DNA from: Paenibacillus chondroitinus NBRC 15376
GTDB taxonomy: Bacteria > Bacillota > Bacilli > Paenibacillales > NBRC-103111
Direction of reading: 5' to 3'
Assembly (NCBI RefSeq): GCF_004000765.1
Contig: NZ_BILW01000001.1
Span: forward strand, 124,001 to 188,000
DNA: 64,000 bases
Both the position numbers and the translations under genes were made by a program. Below the pieces are notes generated by a model. The model made no database searches, was not told the origin of the DNA, and saw nothing but the letters and a program-made list of their open reading frames with translations. Positions 36,335-46,366 of the stretch are shown here, in pieces. Numbering within the stretch: position 1 is the stretch's first letter; each line of letters begins with the position of its first letter.

Positions 36335-37838
36335 TTTCAGCAAAATGAGTAAACCCCCTTTGATTATGACACAGACGGGTCGCATGACGTTGTTATTCAC
36401 TGCAATGGCTTTAGCCGTCTCTGTCGTCATTGGTTATTCAAGTGCAACTCTGAATCCTGATCTGAGTATGCAAATTGCAATCTTGTCAATGCTGCTATTT
36501 CCTGCTTTTGTATTGGCCTTATTCGATTCACGGCGATTAATTCCCTATATCCTGCTGGTCTGGGTCATTTGTCCGGAGATCCGGCGTATACAGGATTGGA
36601 TGGAAGGAACGTACCATTCGGTATCGCTGTTAAGTATTGCGCCTTTGTTAACAAGTGCCGTGCTGATTATTCCTATTTTGGCTAAGTTCCACCAGATGGA
36701 ATCTCGTATCTACAAGCTGCTCATTTATATAGCCATCGTGCTGCTGTATGGCTGCCTGATTGGCGTAACAAAAAATGGGAGCGGGACTTTTTACGATTTA
36801 GCAAACTATGTGATTCCGTTATTGTTAATCCCCTATGCGGCTTTAAGTGAATTCGACAATAAGGCGCTGGACCGTTTAATTGTTGCTTTCTCTAACACGG
36901 CCATCTTGGTAGCTGTCTATGGCATTATTCAGTACATCGTCGTGCCTCCCTGGGATGCATTTTGGATGAATCATGTGGAAATGACGTCGATTGGCCACCC
37001 TTTGCCTTTGGAGATCAGAGTGTTCTCTACACTGAATTCGCCTGGACCTGCGGGGATGTATATGGGAACTGCGCTTGCACCGATGATTTTAGAAAAAAAA
37101 TGGCGGGGACCGTTGGGCTGGATCGGCATTATCCTGGTTACGGTTGGACTCCTTGTCACGTTAGTTCGTTCTGCCTGGGTAATGCTATTTATCGATATTG
37201 CGATTTATACAGCTGTATCGGCCGGCAGACAGAAGTGGAAGCTGATCGCTCAATTAACAGCCGTTATTGCAGCCATGTATGTTATCATCCCAAAGCTGCC
37301 TGGAGCACAGGGACTGATTGCGCGATTAGATACGATGACAGCCATTCAGGATGACCACTCTTATAATGAGAGACTAGATTTCTTCCATACCGTTTTTCCG
37401 ATGATGTTCTCGAAACCGCAAGGATTAGGGCTAGGGAGTATTGGTGTCGGCACCAAGCTCAGCAACGGCGGAGCATTAGGGGAATATGGCATTTTCGATA
37501 ATGGATTTGTTGCCATTTTTCTAACCTTTGGCATTCTTGGTGGATTATTATTCCTATGGGCTTTGTGGCTTGTCACCCGTTATCTGTTATCTCAGAAACA
37601 TCAACCGGGCGGAATAACAGCCTACGGTAAGCTGGGACTCTCCGCTTTGCAAGGAAGTATCGTTTGTCTTGTTTTTGAAAATGGATACACAGGGTTGAAA
37701 GGTTTTCTACTATGGATGGTCGTAGGAATTGGAATTATGGCGCATCGAACGATCGTTCAAGAGAGGAGACAAATTCCGGATGCAGCAGCCAGTCAACTTG
37801 AAATTAGTCCGCATAAAGCCTCTGTTCGGCTTCATTAA
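36327..37838 (+). CDS. O-antigen ligase/polymerase-like protein (Wzy), copy 2
   Basis: Membrane protein of 503 residues with about ten to twelve helices and a central RVFSTLNSPGPAGMYMGTAL segment, then DDHSYNERLDFFHTVFPMMF and GLGLGSIG in the long extracellular loop. The pattern fits the Wzy_C class, but it differs clearly from copy 1. It starts with GTG, eight bases inside the previous gene, behind GGGAG. Two polymerase-like genes and one flippase imply either two polymers or a polymerase plus a ligase. Confidence 0.87.
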   Translation: MDDFSKMSKPPLIMTQTGRMTLLFTAMALAVSVVIGYSSATLNPDLSMQIAILSMLLFPAFVLALFDSRRLIPYILLVWVICPEIRRIQDWMEGTYHSVSLLSIAPLLTSAVLIIPILAKFHQMESRIYKLLIYIAIVLLYGCLIGVTKNGSGTFYDLANYVIPLLLIPYAALSEFDNKALDRLIVAFSNTAILVAVYGIIQYIVVPPWDAFWMNHVEMTSIGHPLPLEIRVFSTLNSPGPAGMYMGTALAPMILEKKWRGPLGWIGIILVTVGLLVTLVRSAWVMLFIDIAIYTAVSAGRQKWKLIAQLTAVIAAMYVIIPKLPGAQGLIARLDTMTAIQDDHSYNERLDFFHTVFPMMFSKPQGLGLGSIGVGTKLSNGGALGEYGIFDNGFVAIFLTFGILGGLLFLWALWLVTRYLLSQKHQPGGITAYGKLGLSALQGSIVCLVFENGYTGLKGFLLWMVVGIGIMAHRTIVQERRQIPDAAASQLEISPHKASVRLH

Positions 37839-39147
37839 AGCTTTTTTTTCAAGCAAAAGTCATTTGTCATCTTCTGTTAAAACGATGTTTTTCAGTGTGC
37901 TTATCTTGGTCATCAATATGCTAACCGGTATTTTGACAGCGCGATTTCTTGGGCCTTCCGGCCGAGGAGAGCAGGCCGCTATGGTGTTATGGTCACAATT
38001 CTTAGCTTTTAGTTTCTCATTTGGTATACCTTCCGCCATTATTTACAACGTGAAAAAGAACATGAAGGATTCCGCCAAGCTTTATTCGACCGCTGTTCTC
38101 ATGGGTTTGACAGCAGGCATGCTTGCGATGTGCATAGGGATATTGGTTTTACCCTATTGGCTCCGTTCGTATTCCGACAGTGTGGTCCTATTCTCGCAAT
38201 GGTCCATGGCTATCGTGCCTCTTATTGTATTATCCCAGATTAATAATGCGATGATGCAGGTAAGAGGCGAGTACAAACTATTCAATCGTCTGCGATTTCT
38301 GATTCCGCTGAGTACGCTCATCGGCCTTGCTCTGCTAATCCTGACTAAAACCATGACTCCTTACACGTCAGCTGTAGCTTATCTCGCTCCGGCGGTTCCC
38401 TTTTACATATGGACCACTGTTCGTTTGCTAAGACAGTATCAATGGGTGATCAAGGATGTTTTCAGCTCCTTCAAGACTTTAATCAGATATGGGATTGGAT
38501 CCTACGGCAACGATTTAATGGGCAATGTTTCCTACTACATCGATCAAATTGTGATTATCGGGCTGCTGAATCCTACTGAGCTTGGCCTCTATGCCGTAGC
38601 GGTAAGCCTTTCTCGGGTCGTTAATATCTTCTCAACCTCGATTATCGTGGTGTTGTTCCCTAAAGCATCGGGGCTGCCGAAGGATAAAGTGGTGGATATG
38701 ACGTTCCGTGTGTATAGAATCAGCACTTGCGTGGCTTTGTTATGCTCCCTGATCATCATGCTGGTTGCTCCTTTCGTCATGCCGCTCTTGTATGGTCCTG
38801 ATTTTAGAGAAGCTATCAGTGTGTTTCGCATGCTGCTCCTCGAAGTGTCCATTTCAGGTGGAACCATGGTATTAGCGCAAGCGTTCATGGCTTTAGGCAA
38901 ACCCAAGATCGTTACCATTCTGCAAGGAATCGGACTGCTGGTTGTCATCCCACTACTGACCATGCTTATTCCGAAGTTTGGACTCGCCGGTGCGGGAATG
39001 GCCATTTTGTCATCGGGTATTCTGCGATTTATCTTTATTTTAATCAATGTCAAATTCACCTTGAAAACGAAACTTCCAAGATTACTGTTGAATAAAGAGG
39101 ATATCCGTTGGTTGCTTTCAGCAATAACAGCATATAAGGCCAAATAA
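37780..39147 (+). CDS. Wzx-type polysaccharide flippase
   Basis: Lipid-linked oligosaccharide flippase of about 455 residues in the MOP/PST superfamily with 12-14 helices. Helix 1 holds MFFSVLILVINMLTGILTAR followed by FLGPSGRGEQAA, a family hallmark. The C-terminal half has the usual second set of helices (GLYAVAVSLSRVVN). I choose the ATG at 37780, nine bases after GAGAGGAGAC; an in-frame start at 37729 lies well inside the polymerase gene without a site. Confidence 0.92.
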   Translation: MQQPVNLKLVRIKPLFGFIKAFFSSKSHLSSSVKTMFFSVLILVINMLTGILTARFLGPSGRGEQAAMVLWSQFLAFSFSFGIPSAIIYNVKKNMKDSAKLYSTAVLMGLTAGMLAMCIGILVLPYWLRSYSDSVVLFSQWSMAIVPLIVLSQINNAMMQVRGEYKLFNRLRFLIPLSTLIGLALLILTKTMTPYTSAVAYLAPAVPFYIWTTVRLLRQYQWVIKDVFSSFKTLIRYGIGSYGNDLMGNVSYYIDQIVIIGLLNPTELGLYAVAVSLSRVVNIFSTSIIVVLFPKASGLPKDKVVDMTFRVYRISTCVALLCSLIIMLVAPFVMPLLYGPDFREAISVFRMLLLEVSISGGTMVLAQAFMALGKPKIVTILQGIGLLVVIPLLTMLIPKFGLAGAGMAILSSGILRFIFILINVKFTLKTKLPRLLLNKEDIRWLLSAITAYKAK

Positions 39148-39174
39148 TTGGACATTGGGGGAGGGGCGAACGAA

Positions 39175-40011
39175 ATGAGTCGCTATCGTGATGCTGTGGG
39201 AGTGAATCGAATTTCTGTTGTCATCATTGCGCAAGACGATGAATCGAGAATAGCGAATGCGATCGCCTCCTGCAAGCCTTTTGCAGACGAAATTGTTGTA
39301 GTCGATGGCGGGAGCAAGGACGGAACCGTTCGGGTGTCCGAGCAATTAGGCTGCAAAGTCTATGTGAACGCATGGCCAGGTTATGCGAAACAGCGTATCT
39401 ATGGCAGTGATCGTGCCACCTATGACTGGATATTCGTAATCGACACGGATGAGGTGGTCAATGAGCAATTATCAACCTCCATTCAGATGCTGAAAGGCGA
39501 GTTATCCGATCCAAGCAAAGCCTATTCCGTTCTGAGGATTGGAGACTTTCTGGGACGCTGGATGGGGAAAGGCGAGAAGCTGGTCCGATTGTATAACCGC
39601 ACACAAATTCAGTATAAGGAAAGTCTAGTGCATGAAACACCGAATGTGGAGAATGAGAATGTCCTATTTATACCAGGTGTCTTATGGCATTATGGTTTCC
39701 GCAGCATTCACGACCATATTCAGCGGTTTAATAAATATACCGATCTGGAGGCAGAAGGCGCAGTGGCGATGGGAAAAAGATTTAGTCTGCTGCGCATGCT
39801 CGTTCGACCTCCTTTGCGTTTTGTTCAAAAATATATCGTTCATGGCTTGTATAAAAAGGGAATTCCCGGGCTTGCCGTAGCGCTTTTCTGGGGAATCTAC
39901 GAGTTCCTGGTCTGCATGAAACAATATGAGCTTGGATTAGCTCGTAAACGTGTAAAGAAGTCCCATGATGGGCCGATCAAGGAGGGGAAAGCTTATGCAA
40001 CGATACAATGA
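39175..40011 (+). CDS. Glycosyltransferase family 2 (WaaE-like)
   Basis: GT-A enzyme of 278 residues resembling the WaaE/KdtX group. It begins ISVVIIAQDDESRIANAI, continues with EIVVVDGGSKDGTV and carries the metal site FVIDTDEVV. The late segment LWHYGFRSIHDHIQRFNKYT is typical of this group. The ATG at 39175 has GGGGGAGGGG eight bases upstream. The 3' end overlaps the next transferase gene by 17 bp. Confidence 0.9.
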   Translation: MSRYRDAVGVNRISVVIIAQDDESRIANAIASCKPFADEIVVVDGGSKDGTVRVSEQLGCKVYVNAWPGYAKQRIYGSDRATYDWIFVIDTDEVVNEQLSTSIQMLKGELSDPSKAYSVLRIGDFLGRWMGKGEKLVRLYNRTQIQYKESLVHETPNVENENVLFIPGVLWHYGFRSIHDHIQRFNKYTDLEAEGAVAMGKRFSLLRMLVRPPLRFVQKYIVHGLYKKGIPGLAVALFWGIYEFLVCMKQYELGLARKRVKKSHDGPIKEGKAYATIQ

Positions 40012-41257
40012 TTTACGAATCTTGTGCACTGGAATGGGCTGGCCCTCAGCTCAGCCAGGTGGGTTAAACACTTATTTCAAGCATATTTGCGAAAGCTTGG
40101 ATACACATCATGAACTTGAAGCATTGGTATGCAGTGCCAATAAGCCGGAAGTGACAAGCGGTCTTCGTGTCACCAATGTGGCCGGCACGAATTTGAAGTT
40201 GAGCAAACGGCGTGATGCTTTTCGCATGCAAGCCGCAGAAATCATGAACGGGCAGCATGTTGACATCGTGTATGCGCACTTTGCTCCTTACAGTTTGGGC
40301 GTGGCGATGGAGGCGAAAGCCCGAAATATTCCGGTTGTGATGACATTTCACGGCCCGTGGAGTGAGGAAATAAGGCTTGAGGGGAAAGGTTTGAAGCATA
40401 GATTCAAAACCATGATCGCGAAAAACTGGGAAATGAAAGCATACCAATTGGCGGATGCCTTCATCGTGTTAAGTGAGACTTTTCGCGATATTCTTCACCG
40501 CCAGTACGGCGTCCCGCTGGCCAAGATACACATCATTCCCGGCGGGGCGGACGTCGCCCGGTTCAGGCCGGCAGCGAATCGTTCCGCAATCAGAGAGAAG
40601 CTGGGGCTGCCGGAAGGGAAAACCGTCGTGTTGACTTTGCGAAGGTTGGTTAACCGAATGGGGCTGCTTCAGCTGCTAGAAGCTTGGAAAGAAGTTGTGC
40701 GTTCCAAGCCAGATGCCGTGCTGTTTATAGGCGGCAAGGGTCCGCTGAAGGCTGAACTGGAAAGCCGAATTGCCGAGTATGGGCTGCAGTCTAGCGTTAG
40801 ACTGCTGGGTTATATCCCCGACAGTGAGCTTGCGGACTATTATCAGGCAGCCGATCTGTTCGTTGTTCCTTCGCAAGCGCTAGAGGGCTTCGGATTAATC
40901 ACCGTAGAAGCAATGGCAGCAGGGGTTCCGGTCATGGCGACTCCGATTGGCGGGAACCGTGAAATTCTTGAGAAATACCGGCCGGATATGCTGTTCTCGG
41001 GAACCAGCAGCAGTGACATTGCCGCAGGATTAACTCGCATATTGAAGCATCCTGAGTTGTGGCCTACAAGTGAGCAGTGCAGGAATCATGTGTTGGAGCA
41101 TTATACATGGAAGAGAGTTTCCGAGCAGGTGAACGAAGTATTTCGTTCCGTGATTGATCTTGATCGTCATGCTTACGTCAGGAATCAATCGGCTGCAGCT
41201 AAGAAGAGAGGAGGACGTGAACAAGATGAGAGTAGCTTATCTGGATCATACCGCTAG
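39995..41257 (+). CDS. Glycosyltransferase family 4
   Basis: Retaining GT-B glycosyltransferase of 420 residues. The N-terminal acceptor domain begins with CTGMGWPSAQPGGLNTYFKH. The C-terminal donor domain has HIIPGGADVARFRP, VLTLRRLVNRMGLLQLLEAW, LGYIPDSEL and the EALEGFGLITVEAMAAGVPV loop with the E-x7-E pair. The ATG at 39995 has GGAGGGG upstream. It overlaps the following transferase by 32 bp. Confidence 0.93.
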   Translation: MQRYNDLRILCTGMGWPSAQPGGLNTYFKHICESLDTHHELEALVCSANKPEVTSGLRVTNVAGTNLKLSKRRDAFRMQAAEIMNGQHVDIVYAHFAPYSLGVAMEAKARNIPVVMTFHGPWSEEIRLEGKGLKHRFKTMIAKNWEMKAYQLADAFIVLSETFRDILHRQYGVPLAKIHIIPGGADVARFRPAANRSAIREKLGLPEGKTVVLTLRRLVNRMGLLQLLEAWKEVVRSKPDAVLFIGGKGPLKAELESRIAEYGLQSSVRLLGYIPDSELADYYQAADLFVVPSQALEGFGLITVEAMAAGVPVMATPIGGNREILEKYRPDMLFSGTSSSDIAAGLTRILKHPELWPTSEQCRNHVLEHYTWKRVSEQVNEVFRSVIDLDRHAYVRNQSAAAKKRGGREQDESSLSGSYR

Positions 41258-42371
41258 ATGGAGCGGGGGAGAAGTCGCACTTTACAATCTAATTACGAAC
41301 TTTGGCAAGGAGATTGATCCGCTCGTTATTGTGGCTGAAGAGGGAGCGCTGGTGGATCGGTTAAGAGCTAAAGGGATTGATGTTCGCGTTTTACCTTTAA
41401 GCGATAAGGTGCGCAATCGCAATCGGAATGCCGTGAATTTTCAGGCGGTATCGGCGGCATTGGAACTTTGGAGTTATGGGAAAAGGGTAGCCAAATTACT
41501 GAAAGCGGAGAAGGTTGCCTGTGTACATACGAATTCTTTGAAATCAGCTTTTTATGGAGCAGTAGCTGCGAAATGGGCAGGAATTCCACTCATCTGGCAT
41601 ATTCGGGATCATATTGGCGTTCCGTATTTGAAGCCGATTGTTGCCCAAGCGATTCGCCTGATGTCCCGATTGCTGCCTAATGGCGTTATTGCAAATTCCA
41701 ATTCTACGTTGAGTGCTTTGAACTTGCCGAAGTCCAAGAAAACATTAGTCGTGTATTCGGCCTTCGCCAATTCCAAAGCCAAAAGCCTGGCACTCGTCGA
41801 AAAAACATGGCGAAAGCCTTACGTAGTCTTACTGGTTGGCCGGCTGGCGGAATGGAAGGGCCAGCATATTTTGCTCGAAGCGGCGAAATCTTTTCTGCCG
41901 GATGAGCAGGTTCATTTCTGGTTAGCCGGGGATGCCCTGTTCGGCGAAGATGCGTATAAGAAGCAGCTGCTGCAGCAAATTGCCGATCATCAACTGAACA
42001 ATGTCACTTTACTAGGTCATGTTGAAGATATTCAGGGGTTGATGCAGAAAGCAGATTTATTGGTTCATACCTCCATCACACCTGAGCCTTTCGGTCAGGT
42101 CATTGTCGAGGGCATGGCAGCCGGTTTGCCGGTGATTGCTTCTAATGAAGGCGGCCCGACGGAAACCGTTGTGCATGGTGAAACGGGGCTTCTCATTACA
42201 CCAGGGAAACCTGCCGTACTGGAGGATGCCATCCGCTATCTGCTCGAGCATCCTGAGGAGAGACGCCGAATGAGCGAAAATGGCATCAAGCGTGTGGAGC
42301 AACACTTTGTTATTGAACGAACCGTTACCCAAATCACTCATTACTATGCAGGTTTCATCGCTAACTCTTGA
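41226..42371 (+). CDS. Glycosyltransferase family 4
   Basis: Retaining GT-B glycosyltransferase of 381 residues. It opens MRVAYLDHTARWSGGEVALY (glycine-rich acceptor loop) and carries VLLVGRLAEWKGQHILLEAA and EPFGQVIVEGMAAGLPVIAS in the donor domain. The ATG at 41226 follows GAGAGGAGG; an in-frame GTG nine bases earlier is too close to that site. It is part of the run of transferases building the repeat unit. Confidence 0.93.
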   Translation: MRVAYLDHTARWSGGEVALYNLITNFGKEIDPLVIVAEEGALVDRLRAKGIDVRVLPLSDKVRNRNRNAVNFQAVSAALELWSYGKRVAKLLKAEKVACVHTNSLKSAFYGAVAAKWAGIPLIWHIRDHIGVPYLKPIVAQAIRLMSRLLPNGVIANSNSTLSALNLPKSKKTLVVYSAFANSKAKSLALVEKTWRKPYVVLLVGRLAEWKGQHILLEAAKSFLPDEQVHFWLAGDALFGEDAYKKQLLQQIADHQLNNVTLLGHVEDIQGLMQKADLLVHTSITPEPFGQVIVEGMAAGLPVIASNEGGPTETVVHGETGLLITPGKPAVLEDAIRYLLEHPEERRRMSENGIKRVEQHFVIERTVTQITHYYAGFIANS

Positions 42372-42401
42372 TGACCGCTTAGTGTGTAAAGGATGGATCA
42401 A

Positions 42402-43502
42402 ATGAAAATAGCAATTGCGCATGATTATTTGGTTCAAATGGGCGGAGCCGAAAGAGTTGTTGAAGTCTTTCACCAAATGTACCCGAGTGCTCCCATTTAT
42501 ACGACCATGTTTAGCAACAATCGTCTGCTCGATGAACTGAGGGATGCGGATATACGAGCCTCTTGGATGCAGAAAATGCCAGGAGGAAAAAGTCATTTTA
42601 AAGAAATGCTGCCTCTTTATCCGTTTGCGATTAAGGATTTTGACTTTCGAGAATTTGATATTGTGCTCAGTTCAAGCAGCGCATTCATGAAGAGTATTCA
42701 GGTACCGAAGAACACGTTCCATCTGTGTTACTGCCATACGCCCATGCGTTTCGCCTGGGATTATGACACTTATATGGAGAGACAAACCAAATCGAGCGTG
42801 ATGAAACGCCTCTTGAAAATTTATATCGATCAGCTTAAGCAATGGGATCAAAAAACGTCAGCAAATGTAAATCAGTTTATTGCGAATTCTTCGGTTGTGA
42901 AAAGCCGTATCCGCAATTACTATCATCGCGATTCCGATGTCATATTTCCACCGATTAATACAACTCGCTTTCATAGCTCGACGAACATTGATAATTATTA
43001 TTTGATCGTATCAAGACTTGTGTCTTATAAACGTATTGATCTGGCAGTAGAAGCATTTAATCGGAATGGCCTGCCTTTGCATATCGTAGGGGAAGGCCCC
43101 GATCTGATGAGACTAAAGGCGATGGCCAAAGGAAATGTTCGTTTTCTGGGGAGGTTGGATGACGGTTCAGTAACCAAAATGATGGCGGAGTGTCGCGCCT
43201 TAATCTTTCCCGGCGAGGAGGATTTCGGGATTACACCGCTGGAGGCGAATGCGGCAGGACGACCTGTTGTCGCCTATCAGGCTGGCGGTGCGCTAGACAC
43301 TATAGTGCCTCATGTGAATGGTGTGTTTTTCAAACGGCAAGAGGTGGAGGATTTGCTGCTCGCTATACAGGAAGTGGAAAACCATGCCTGGGATGTGAGC
43401 CGAATTATCCAACATGCCCAGAAATTTGATGAAAAAACATTTATGGAGAAATTGAAAATCTACATGGCTAAAGCTTATCAACAATTCAGAGAGGGGAATT
43501 AA
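42402..43502 (+). CDS. Glycosyltransferase family 4
   Basis: GT-B glycosyltransferase of 366 residues of the type that opens KIAIAHDYLVQMGGAERVVE. Further motifs are LCYCHTPMRFAWD, FIANSSVVKSRI, YLIVSRLVSYKRIDLAVEAF and EDFGITPLEANAAGRPVVAY. Similar enzymes often add mannose in bacterial polysaccharides, which fits the GDP-mannose gene nearby. I start at the ATG at 42402, nine bases after AAAGG; an in-frame ATG at 42393 overlaps that site. Confidence 0.92.
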   Translation: MKIAIAHDYLVQMGGAERVVEVFHQMYPSAPIYTTMFSNNRLLDELRDADIRASWMQKMPGGKSHFKEMLPLYPFAIKDFDFREFDIVLSSSSAFMKSIQVPKNTFHLCYCHTPMRFAWDYDTYMERQTKSSVMKRLLKIYIDQLKQWDQKTSANVNQFIANSSVVKSRIRNYYHRDSDVIFPPINTTRFHSSTNIDNYYLIVSRLVSYKRIDLAVEAFNRNGLPLHIVGEGPDLMRLKAMAKGNVRFLGRLDDGSVTKMMAECRALIFPGEEDFGITPLEANAAGRPVVAYQAGGALDTIVPHVNGVFFKRQEVEDLLLAIQEVENHAWDVSRIIQHAQKFDEKTFMEKLKIYMAKAYQQFREGN

Positions 43503-43506
43503 TCGT

Positions 43507-44838
43507 ATGGATATTGCAGTAATTGGAACAGGATATGTGGGATTAGTTTCCGGGGTGTGCTTCGCTGAGGTGGGAAATAACGTAATCTGTGTGGATCAGG
43601 ATAAACAGAAAATTGACAAGCTGCAGAATTTCATTTCACCTATCTATGAGCCTGGCATTGAAGAGCTCATGGAGAAAAATATCCATGCTGGCCGGTTAGC
43701 TTTTACAACGGATTTGGCTCATGCCATCAGCCGGTCTGAACTCATTATCATTGCCGTGGGCACACCGTCCTTGCCGAATGGCGAGGCTAATCTGTCCTAC
43801 ATTGAGCAAGCATCTATTGAAATCGGCAAAGCTATGAACGGCTATAAAATCATTGCAACAAAAAGCACTGTTCCCGTAGGTACGAATGAGCATATTCAAA
43901 TGATGATTGCGATGAATACGCAGCACGCTTTCGACGTCGTATCCATTCCTGAGTTTCTGCGCGAAGGTTCGGCTATCGATGATACCCTTCATCCGGATCG
44001 CATTGTCCTAGGACTCGATAATCCAAGTTTGGCTGAGCCGCTTACCGATCTCCATCGTGCCTTCACGGATCAAATTTTCGTCACAAGCATCCGGAGCGCA
44101 GAGATGATCAAATACGCTTCGAATGCCTTTCTCGCGACAAAAATTTCATTTATCAATGAAATTTCCAATATTTGCGAGAAGGTGGGCGCCGATGTTACGG
44201 AAGTGGCCAAAGGGATGGGGAAAGATAAGCGAATTGGTTCATCTTTCCTGAATGCCGGCATCGGCTACGGAGGTTCTTGCTTTCCGAAAGACACGGACGC
44301 TTTGATCCAAATTGCCGGCAATGTCGATTATGAGTTTCAATTGCTCAAGTCCGTCGTGGAAGTGAATAAATCGCAGCGCTACAAGGTGATTTCCAAGCTG
44401 GAAGCCTCCCTTGGACTGCTTAGCGGCAAAGTGGTGGGCATTTGGGGGTTATCCTTCAAGCCTAATACAGACGATATTCGTTATGCGCCGTCGATTGAAA
44501 TTGTAGAAACGCTGATCCGAGCAGGAGCAACGCTGAAGCTGTATGATCCTATTGCGATGGATAAATTCAGGGAGCGTATTGATCACCCTTCGATTCAGTG
44601 GTGTGAGAATGCCATGGAAGCGGCAGTAGGCGCTGATGCGGTTTGCTTGCTAACAGATTGGGAGGAATTCAAAACGATCTCCTTGTCCAAACTTATTTTT
44701 ATCATGGATCAGCCGATTCTCATTGATGGCCGCAACGTGTACAGTCAAGAACAAATTCAAGGAACGGGGCTTAAATATTATTCCGTTGGGCGACCTGATT
44801 TGATTGGCGTATCCAGACCGAAAGCACTGGCTAGATAA
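43507..44838 (+). CDS. UDP-glucose 6-dehydrogenase
   Basis: Oxidises UDP-glucose to UDP-glucuronate using two NAD, 443 residues. N-terminal Rossmann motif IGTGYVGLVSG, the FLREGSAIDD loop and catalytic cysteine C258 in GYGGSCFPKDTDAL are all present, as is the C-terminal WGLSFKPNTDDIR. It begins four bases after the preceding stop behind GAGAGGGGAA. It indicates an acidic polymer containing glucuronic acid. Confidence 0.96.
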   Translation: MDIAVIGTGYVGLVSGVCFAEVGNNVICVDQDKQKIDKLQNFISPIYEPGIEELMEKNIHAGRLAFTTDLAHAISRSELIIIAVGTPSLPNGEANLSYIEQASIEIGKAMNGYKIIATKSTVPVGTNEHIQMMIAMNTQHAFDVVSIPEFLREGSAIDDTLHPDRIVLGLDNPSLAEPLTDLHRAFTDQIFVTSIRSAEMIKYASNAFLATKISFINEISNICEKVGADVTEVAKGMGKDKRIGSSFLNAGIGYGGSCFPKDTDALIQIAGNVDYEFQLLKSVVEVNKSQRYKVISKLEASLGLLSGKVVGIWGLSFKPNTDDIRYAPSIEIVETLIRAGATLKLYDPIAMDKFRERIDHPSIQWCENAMEAAVGADAVCLLTDWEEFKTISLSKLIFIMDQPILIDGRNVYSQEQIQGTGLKYYSVGRPDLIGVSRPKALAR

Positions 44839-44879
44839 TTTGCTTGTATCCCAAATAAATCAAATGGAGCGTGGTTTTC

Positions 44880-46250
44880 ATGAAATTGGTACTTCTTTCA
44901 GGCGGTTCCGGTAAGCGACTTTGGCCATTGTCCAATGATTCCAGATCCAAGCAGTTCTTAAAGGTTCTTGAGGATGAAAATGGCAAAGATGAATCCATGG
45001 TGCAACGTGTATGGAGGCAGCTACAGAACACAGGCCTTGGCGAAGACGCGTACTTAGCGACGAATCGCTCTCAGGTCGAGATGATTATTAGCCAACTTGG
45101 CGGAGAAGCTCCGCTTATTATCGAGCCTGAACGCAGAGATACATTCCCTGCCATCGCATTAGCTGCTGCTTATATGTATGATGTGGAAAGTTTACCTTTA
45201 AACACAGTGATTACGGTGCTGCCGGTAGATCCGTATGTGGATGAGGCATTTTTCCAGAAAATTAAACAATTAGAGGACGTTCTGCACGAAACAGACGCGA
45301 ATTTAGCGCTAATGGGCGTTGTTCCGACGGTTCCGTCCGAGAAATATGGTTACATTGTTCCTTCTGAGGAACGCCGGGAAGGGACAGAAGCGGTAGCGGT
45401 CCAATATTTCTTCGAGAAGCCTAACCGGGAACAAGCAGCTGTTTTAATTGATCAAAAAGCGCTTTGGAATTGTGGTGTCTTTGCTTTTCGACTGGGTTAT
45501 CTCATTGAGGTCATGATGGATAAAGGGATTCCGATTCAATACGAGGAAATGCTCAGAAATTATCATAAATTAACGAAAATCAGCTTCGACTATGAAGTTG
45601 TTGAGAAAGAAGCAAGTTGTGTCGTTGTCCCTTACGATGGTTTCTGGAAAGATTTGGGAACTTGGAATACGTTGACGGAAGAAATGGGACGTTCCCAAAT
45701 TGGAACAGGTATCGTAACGACGGATTGCGAGAATACTCATCTGATTAACGAGCTAGACATTCCTGTCACCGTTATCGGCATTCATGACGCTGTTGTAGCC
45801 GTGAGCCCGGATGGGATTCTGGTAACGAACAAGTCGGAGAGCCCTCGCATTAAGGAAGTCATGAATGCAATCGAGCATCGCCCGATGTATGAAGAACGCA
45901 GATGGGGACGATATCGTGTTATTGATTATGTCAAATATGCCGAAGATAATGAGGTGCTTACGAAACGTATTCTCGTTCATGCCGGTAAAAATATCAGTTA
46001 TCAGCTGCATTACAAACGTTCTGAAGTATGGACCATCGTGAGCGGCGTAGCGGATATTATCATTAATGATAAGCTCTATCAGGTGAAGCCGGGTGATGTT
46101 GTGCGAATTCCGGAGGGGACCAGACACAGCATACGGGCAATTACGGATGTTGAATTTATCGAGGTCCAAAGCGGATCCGACTTAGTCGAAGAGGATATCG
46201 TTCGGATTTGTATGGACTGGAAGGATATTTCCCTTCATCAATTTATTTAA
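44880..46250 (+). CDS. manC: Mannose-1-phosphate guanylyltransferase (bifunctional ManC type)
   Basis: Makes GDP-mannose and may also interconvert mannose-6-phosphate and fructose-6-phosphate. The N-terminal nucleotidyltransferase has LLSGGSGKRLWPLSND and VLPVDPYVD, and continues through KYGYIVPSEE and FFEKPN to a C-terminal cupin (HYKRSEVWTIVSGVADI, PGDVVRIPEGTRHSI), the type II phosphomannose isomerase domain. 456 residues, full length. I start at the ATG at 44880, after GGAGCG; an in-frame GTG overlaps that site. Confidence 0.95.
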   Translation: MKLVLLSGGSGKRLWPLSNDSRSKQFLKVLEDENGKDESMVQRVWRQLQNTGLGEDAYLATNRSQVEMIISQLGGEAPLIIEPERRDTFPAIALAAAYMYDVESLPLNTVITVLPVDPYVDEAFFQKIKQLEDVLHETDANLALMGVVPTVPSEKYGYIVPSEERREGTEAVAVQYFFEKPNREQAAVLIDQKALWNCGVFAFRLGYLIEVMMDKGIPIQYEEMLRNYHKLTKISFDYEVVEKEASCVVVPYDGFWKDLGTWNTLTEEMGRSQIGTGIVTTDCENTHLINELDIPVTVIGIHDAVVAVSPDGILVTNKSESPRIKEVMNAIEHRPMYEERRWGRYRVIDYVKYAEDNEVLTKRILVHAGKNISYQLHYKRSEVWTIVSGVADIIINDKLYQVKPGDVVRIPEGTRHSIRAITDVEFIEVQSGSDLVEEDIVRICMDWKDISLHQFI

Positions 46251-46272
46251 GTTTTGTTTTGAAACAAAGAAC

Positions 46273-46304
46273 CGCCTTCTATTCGATTTCGGGAATGGAA
46301 GGCG
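46273..46304 (+). terminator. Possible weak terminator after manC
   Basis: A 12-bp stem with one mismatch (CGCCTTCTATTC paired with GAATGGAAGGCG). Only ATTCCTTGTTT follows, so termination is probably partial and the secreted enzymes downstream may be reached by read-through. Confidence 0.5.
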
Positions 46305-46366
46305 ATTCCTTGTTTGAAGGCATAAAAATTACAAATATAACCATTTCATGGTGAAAAGGATGCGTC